In this document: piece by piece, positions 60,326 through 64,000 of the stretch
Layout of the letters: every line of letters begins with the position of its first letter
How positions within the stretch are numbered: the first letter of the stretch is position 1
Assembly: GCF_048268525.1 (NCBI RefSeq)
Contig: NZ_JBLWVH010000018.1
Coordinates: 9,083 to 73,082 of the forward strand
DNA: 64,000 bases
Direction: 5' to 3'
DNA from: Maricaulis sp048268525
Lineage (GTDB): Bacteria; Pseudomonadota; Alphaproteobacteria; Caulobacterales; Maricaulaceae
Position numbers and translations under genes: made by a program
Notes under the pieces: generated by a model
What the model was told of the DNA's origin: nothing
Databases searched by the model: none
Seen by the model: only the letters and a program-made list of their open reading frames with translations

Positions 60326-61471
60326 TCATGCGTCCTGTGTCTGGACCCGCTTGCCCATCAACGTGTCGATGAGGGCAGGCAGTCCGGCACCTTCCGACGA
60401 CTGGTGGACATCGATCCGGCCGACCTTGTCGGTCAGCCGTTCCAGCGCCTCCAGCTCCTTGAGCCGCATCAGCGCCGGGTGATCCTCCATCAGCCGCGCC
60501 GTGTTGAGGAGCGCCCGCGTTGCAGCGGTCTCCTCGCGACGACGGACAAGGTTGGCTTCGGCCGCCTTTTCGGCCTCGACCACCTTGTTCAGCATGTCGC
60601 GCATCTCACCGGGCAGGATGACATCCTTGATGCGCAGATCACTGACCTGCACACCCGTGTCGACCAGACGATCACGCAGATGCGCCGTAATCTCCCGGTC
60701 AACTTCGATGCGGTCCTTCAGCAGCCCATCCAGTGTCCGGCCAGCGACCGCCTCGCGGGCGGCGAACTGGACCAGCTTGTAGATGTGCGCATCGGCATCC
60801 ATCAGGGCCTTGGCGCGCAGCACCGGATCGATGACCCGGGTGAAGGCGGTCAGGTTCAGACGGATCGTGACACGATCGCGGGTCAGCACTTCCTGTGCGG
60901 TCACGTCGAGCGCGGTTTCCCGCATGTCGACGCTTTCAATACGGACCAGACGGTCCGCCGCCCAGAAGGCGTGACGCCCCGGTTCCAGCCGCTCACGCAG
61001 CGCACCGTCGACAAACAGAAGGCCAGCGCGTTCGCTTGCAATCCGGGCTTGCACGATGGCCGTTCCGGCGTGCGACGACCAGCGATCAGCCAGACGGGGG
61101 TCGATCCGGTCGGCGTCGGCCAGGTCCACCATATCGACGCGGATGTCGTGCATGACCGTCCAGAAGGCGCGGGTCATGCCGTGCGGTACCAGCGCGTGCG
61201 GGGCTCCATCCAGCGTCACCAGAGCCAGCGTGCCGGCTTGCGGTTGGACGTAGATGAAGTTTCCTTCGGCCAGGTCCGGGCGTGCGCGCAGGATCTGGTT
61301 TGCGAGCTCGAAGTCGAGGATTGCCCGGCGCGTATCGAAAATCTCGACGCGGATTCGTGCCAACGGATCGAGCCACTGATGGCGTCCGGCGCCGACGAGG
61401 TCGACAATCGCGCGATCGCGCAGCACCAGGCCACGTTCGTGTTCGGCCAGAACGGCCGTGGTCATAATCAT
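60326..61471 (-). CDS. Slipin (SPFH/band 7) family protein
   Basis: 381 residues. An N-terminal domain (VLAEHERGLVLRDRAIVDLVGAGRHQWLDP) is followed by an SPFH/band 7 domain (about 150-330) with ETALDVTAQEVLTRDRVTIRLNL and GVQVSDLRIKDVILPGEMRDMLNKVVEAEKAAEANLVRRREETAATR, the typical slipin coiled region (ends KVVEAEKAAEA and EETAATR). There is no clear membrane helix at the start, unlike stomatins. GAAAGG precedes the ATG at 61471. In several proteobacteria this kind of slipin accompanies RtcB-type RNA repair genes. Here a tRNA-like gene and a structured leader lie upstream. Confidence 0.88.
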   Translation of the reverse strand: MIMTTAVLAEHERGLVLRDRAIVDLVGAGRHQWLDPLARIRVEIFDTRRAILDFELANQILRARPDLAEGNFIYVQPQAGTLALVTLDGAPHALVPHGMTRAFWTVMHDIRVDMVDLADADRIDPRLADRWSSHAGTAIVQARIASERAGLLFVDGALRERLEPGRHAFWAADRLVRIESVDMRETALDVTAQEVLTRDRVTIRLNLTAFTRVIDPVLRAKALMDADAHIYKLVQFAAREAVAGRTLDGLLKDRIEVDREITAHLRDRLVDTGVQVSDLRIKDVILPGEMRDMLNKVVEAEKAAEANLVRRREETAATRALLNTARLMEDHPALMRLKELEALERLTDKVGRIDVHQSSEGAGLPALIDTLMGKRVQTQDA

Positions 61472-61559
61472 ATCAAAGGCCTTTCTTGTTCTTTTTGGTC
61501 AAAGGCTTGGCAGGACTGCCAGGACCGTTCGACGGAACGCACACGGGGTGGGCGTTCAG

Positions 61560-61732
61560 GCGACAGGTCCCGGCCTTTAAAGGACCTGTCGCGAGGAGGC
61601 GTCAGCCGCTAGGCGGCGTTCAGTCTCCGAAGCAACACGCCCTCGGGCGGTTCGTTGGCGCCGGTATCCCGCGCACCGCAAAGTGCGGGCGCCGTCTGCC
61701 GGTCTGCCGGGCGTTTGAAAGCCGGCCCGAGG
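61560..61732 (-). ncRNA. Candidate structured RNA between tRNA-like gene and slipin
   Basis: GCGACAGGTCC (61560-61570) pairs with GGACCTGTCGC (61582-61592). CCTCGGGC (61641-61648) pairs with GCCCGAGG (61725-61732), closing a region that holds a nine-pair hairpin with one bulged A (61671-61692), an eight-base direct repeat (GTCTGCCG at 61694 and 61702) and a GCCGG/CCGGC pair. So much pairing in 170 bases without an ORF suggests RNA structure. Strand and ends are assumed from the flanking minus-strand genes. Confidence 0.4.
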
Positions 61733-61817
61733 GTCGGCGACAAATGACTCAGGCAGGGACGCGAACGCTCCTGGCAGCCTGGTTCAACAGTCAGGTAAGT
61801 CGACTTTGCAGGTCGAG

Positions 61818-61890
61818 GCTTTGGATGGGGATTTGAACCCCGATATCCATGATTGAAGGTCATGTGCTTTACCAGATCAGCTTTCCAAGC
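61818..61890 (-). tRNA. Degenerate tRNA or tRNA-like RNA, anticodon position TTC
   Basis: Read on the minus strand from 61890, 73 bases fold as a cloverleaf. The D-arm has GCTG, a GG-containing loop and AAGC. The anticodon arm is perfect, CATGA/TCATG with loop CCTTCAA. A five-base variable loop follows, then a T-arm GGGG/CCCC with the canonical TTCAAAT loop. Defects: the base before the anticodon is C instead of the near-universal U33, acceptor pairs 1-72 and 2-71 fail (or one A is bulged), pair 49-65 fails, and the 3' end reads CCT, not CCA. The anticodon would be UUC (Glu). It is more likely a tRNA-like RNA or pseudogene than a working tRNA. Confidence 0.6.
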
Positions 61891-62055
61891 AGTCCCTCAT
61901 GCAACCGGAACACGGGACGGGCATTGCCCTCCGCGCCGGCGGGGTCTCACGAGCCCCCACAATCGGGAGGCGGGTTCTGACCGAGGTCGGATCAGCAATC
62001 AACCGCTATGTTGCGAAAAAATCCCGGTGTGGCCGATTAACCACAATTCCAGGCG

Positions 62056-64000
62056 TCAGAACCGGTCCAGCAGGCGCTCGATATAGTCGAGCTCTTCCTG
62101 GGGGCGACCGGCTTCGGCGGCGCGGCGGCGGAGTTCTTCCAGGATGTCCCTTGCGCGTGCCCGGCTCATTTCGTCAGGGACTTCGACGCCGGAACCATCG
62201 GCAAAGGCGCCTTCGGCCGGGCGGCCGAGCGGATCGCGATTGTCTTCGCCTTCGCCCATCTGGCTGCCATTCTCCTGCATCCGCTCGAGCAGTTCACGGG
62301 CCAGTTGTTCGGCCCCGGAGCGCAGGTCGGCGAGGGCTTCTTCCTGGGCTGCCAGTGCCCCATCGGTATCGCCATTGCGGAGAGCCTCCTCGGCCTGGCG
62401 CATGGCTTCACCGGCGCCGCCCATGGCGTCTTGGCTGTCGCCCGGCAGGGCGTCTGCGGACTCGGAGAAGCGCTGGGCCAATTGTCCCTGCGCGTCGGCC
62501 AGCGCCTGGGCGCTCTGGCCTCCACCGCTCTGGTTCTCGGCCAGGGTTTGCGGGCCTTCGCCGGACTGGGGGCCCTGTTGCTGCTGACCCGATGAATTGC
62601 CCGATTGTGGCTGGCTGGAGCCGCCTTCCTGTTGAGACAGTCCGAAAGTCTCGTCTTGCAGATTGCGCTGTTCGCCAATGACCTCGCCCAATTCCTCGAG
62701 CGCCTCGGCAATGGCTTCAGAGATCGGGTCGCTGGGCTGGCTCTCGCCTTCGCCCTGTCCCAATTGCATCTGCATGTTGCGGAGCATTTCCGAGAGCGCG
62801 GCGAGGGCCTGCCGGGCATCGGCGGTATTGCCCAGCTCGGCGGCATCCCGCAGCGCGTCGAGCATTTCCTGCAAGCCTTCGGAATTCAGGTTCGGGCCCT
62901 GGCCGCCTTCGGCAAAATTGCCATCCTCGGCGGCCTCACGGGCCATCGCCGCCATATAGTTCTGCATGGCTTCCTGGTAGGCCTCGAACAGGGCCGCCAG
63001 CTCGGTCTCGTCGGCACCGCGTGCCAGTGCTTCCATCAGGGCGCGTTCGGCCGCGCGCAAGGCGGCTTCGGCGTCGGCAAGCGAGCCCAGCTCGGCACGC
63101 AGCGCAATCAGCCAGAGATCGCCCTCCAGATCACCCAGCGCTGCCTGGTCGCGCTGACGACGCAGCCGGTGCAGCGTTTCGCGCAGGCCGAGATAGACGA
63201 TCGGGTCGTCGAAGAAATATTCCGGCGCATCCGAGATCGCTGCGAGGCTGCGCGCGACATGCTGCAGGCCTTCGGGTGCCCGCTCGATGCGGCGGGCCGG
63301 GTTTTCGGTGAAATAGGCAGGGCCGGACGGGACGTCCTCGGCATACAGGGGGGCAGGTTCGTCGAGCGGCGCATAGGCCGCATCGGCGGCCATCACATCA
63401 CGACGCTGTTCGGCAACTGCGCGGGCCAGCGCGTCCAGGAAGACGCGGGCCGGCAGGGTGATGCCCAGCTCTGGCGAACGGCCTGTATTGCCGGCGGCAT
63501 CGGTGGCCACCATGCGTATTTCGACACGGCTGCCGGCCAGTGGATGACGGGCGGTTTCCAGCAGGGTCGACATGGCGTCGGCTTCGCCGCTGGGCACGAC
63601 AGAATTCGTATCGATCTCCAGGGTCTGCCAGGCCGCGTCATCCTCGTCCTCGGCGCGGAGTTCGAGCGCATAGCCGGTCGCGCCGTAATCATCGGTGACG
63701 GTGAAATCGAGATCGAGTTCGCCGGCGGCGGTCGAGTCAGGCACCTGGGTCAGACGCACGCGCGGCGGGGTGTCGGGTGTGACCCGGATCGACCAGGTCT
63801 CACGGGTGCCGGGCGCGGCAAGGCGCAGGTTGGCGTCCAGATCGACGGGTTGCCGCAGTTCCCAGACACTGTCGCCGATCTCATTGGCCGAGGCGCGCTG
63901 CCGCCCATCGCTGTCGCGCAGGGTCAGGCTCGGCTGGCGCCGGGATCCGGCAATGCGGGCGACAAAGGTCGAACCGGCCGGGGCGGTGGCTGGCCGGCTG
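62056..64000 (-). CDS. TIGR02302 family protein, 5' part outside the window
   Basis: The frame stays open from the stop at 62056 to the right edge, so 647 codons are visible and the N-terminus (usually with membrane helices) is missing. Ig-like strands (LDLDFTVTDDYGATGYALELRA, VEIRMVATDAAGNTGRSPELG) precede a long helical region and a Gln/Gly/Ser-rich low-complexity stretch (SGQQQQGPQSGEGPQ). The end LEELRRRAAEAGRPQEELDYIERLLDRF is the TIGR02302/DUF4175 signature, cut here to RPQEELDYIERLL. Role unknown, probably in the envelope. It is upstream of the tRNA-like gene on the same strand. Confidence 0.88.
   Translation of the reverse strand, partial: SRPATAPAGSTFVARIAGSRRQPSLTLRDSDGRQRASANEIGDSVWELRQPVDLDANLRLAAPGTRETWSIRVTPDTPPRVRLTQVPDSTAAGELDLDFTVTDDYGATGYALELRAEDEDDAAWQTLEIDTNSVVPSGEADAMSTLLETARHPLAGSRVEIRMVATDAAGNTGRSPELGITLPARVFLDALARAVAEQRRDVMAADAAYAPLDEPAPLYAEDVPSGPAYFTENPARRIERAPEGLQHVARSLAAISDAPEYFFDDPIVYLGLRETLHRLRRQRDQAALGDLEGDLWLIALRAELGSLADAEAALRAAERALMEALARGADETELAALFEAYQEAMQNYMAAMAREAAEDGNFAEGGQGPNLNSEGLQEMLDALRDAAELGNTADARQALAALSEMLRNMQMQLGQGEGESQPSDPISEAIAEALEELGEVIGEQRNLQDETFGLSQQEGGSSQPQSGNSSGQQQQGPQSGEGPQTLAENQSGGGQSAQALADAQGQLAQRFSESADALPGDSQDAMGGAGEAMRQAEEALRNGDTDGALAAQEEALADLRSGAEQLARELLERMQENGSQMGEGEDNRDPLGRPAEGAFADGSGVEVPDEMSRARARDILEELRRRAAEAGRPQEELDYIERLLDRF

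Larger units (their letters stand above)
61472..62055. other. 584 bp region without a protein gene, upstream of the slipin
   Basis: No convincing protein gene. An 84-codon minus frame at 61609-61863 runs through the tRNA-like gene and is discounted. From left to right (on the plus strand) it holds two short palindromes (61508-61521 and 61526-61539), an 11 bp hairpin (61560-61592), a closed multi-stem structure (61641-61732) and the tRNA-like gene (61818-61890). Nothing recognisable is in 61891-62055 apart from a lone TTAACC. Confidence 0.7.

Noticed and set aside
61609..61863. 84-codon minus-strand frame through the tRNA-like gene
   Set aside because: Starts inside the tRNA-like element, no ribosome site, and crosses the paired region, which argues for RNA rather than protein.
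61891..62055. Sigma-54 promoter for the slipin unit, as in Rtc operons
   Set aside because: I looked for GG-N10-GC on the minus strand here and found only spacings of 8 or 9, so there is no support.
1..64000. Prophage, insertion sequences, CRISPR arrays, rRNA genes
   Set aside because: No integrase, transposase, phage structural gene, direct-repeat array with spacers or rRNA sequence was recognised anywhere in the window.

Overview
The window is about 64 kb of GC-rich chromosomal DNA from an alphaproteobacterium. A marine, stalk-forming, Maricaulis/Hyphomonas-like bacterium fits best. The reasons are the metallophosphoesterase/yebC/ruvCAB/ybgC/tolQRAB-pal-cpoB/tilS/ftsH/folP backbone, a phaR/phaB pair, a CtrA-type box (TTAA-N7-TTAAC) next to a GANTC site, an alphaproteobacterial LexA box (GTTC-N7-GTTC), and families typical of the class (TIGR02302, DUF2125, DUF985, possibly DUF4908). 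I see no prophage, insertion sequence, CRISPR array, rRNA operon or replication origin. Almost all of it looks like core or lineage-specific chromosome.

Layout. 0-9.9 kb: end of a metallophosphoesterase gene, a small orphan gene under a CRP-like palindrome, then hexose-phosphate genes (manC, an AGE-family isomerase, pgi, tkt) around yebC, a lactonase-like membrane protein and a JmjC-type oxygenase. 10-11.7 kb: three tandem paralogues encoding Tat-exported proteins made almost only of a Thr-Asp-Ser-Asp-x-Gly repeat. 12-25 kb: LexA-box-controlled ruvCAB, ybgC, an NTF2-like gene, the Tol-Pal envelope system, tilS, ftsH, folP. 25-30 kb: GST, Gdx/SugE exporter, Xaa-Pro peptidase, a periplasmic cupin with a TetR regulator, rluD. 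30-34 kb: a TonB-dependent receptor and a PhoD alkaline phosphatase behind an array of Pho-box half sites. 34-37 kb: ubiT-ubiU-ubiV-chorismate mutase, an oxygen-independent ubiquinone operon behind a perfect FNR box. 37-43 kb: folE, cysS, a scaffold-like protein, yidD, thrS. 43-48.5 kb: surface glycan genes (O-antigen ligase-like, two GT2, one GT39) with an HMG-CoA lyase embedded. 48.5-51 kb: a small membrane protein, a two-gene unit with a CtrA box that ends in a 28-residue peptide, and phaR/phaB. 51-59 kb: gloB, hisC, plsC, ftsEX and housekeeping hypotheticals. 59-64 kb: a zinc-ribbon protein, a slipin, a highly structured non-coding leader with a degenerate tRNA-like gene, and the 3' part of a TIGR02302 gene.

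How the parts work together. Pgi, the AGE isomerase and ManC can together supply mannose phosphates and GDP-mannose to the surface glycan genes. Tol-Pal, FtsEX and PlsC serve envelope growth and division. The regulatory sites read directly from the sequence (LexA, Pho, FNR, CtrA, CRP-like) link the genes to DNA damage, phosphate limitation, oxygen limitation and the cell cycle. The least explained parts are the three Tat repeat proteins, the chorismate mutase fused into the ubiTUV operon, the CtrA-box peptide operon, and the tRNA-like/structured RNA upstream of the slipin.
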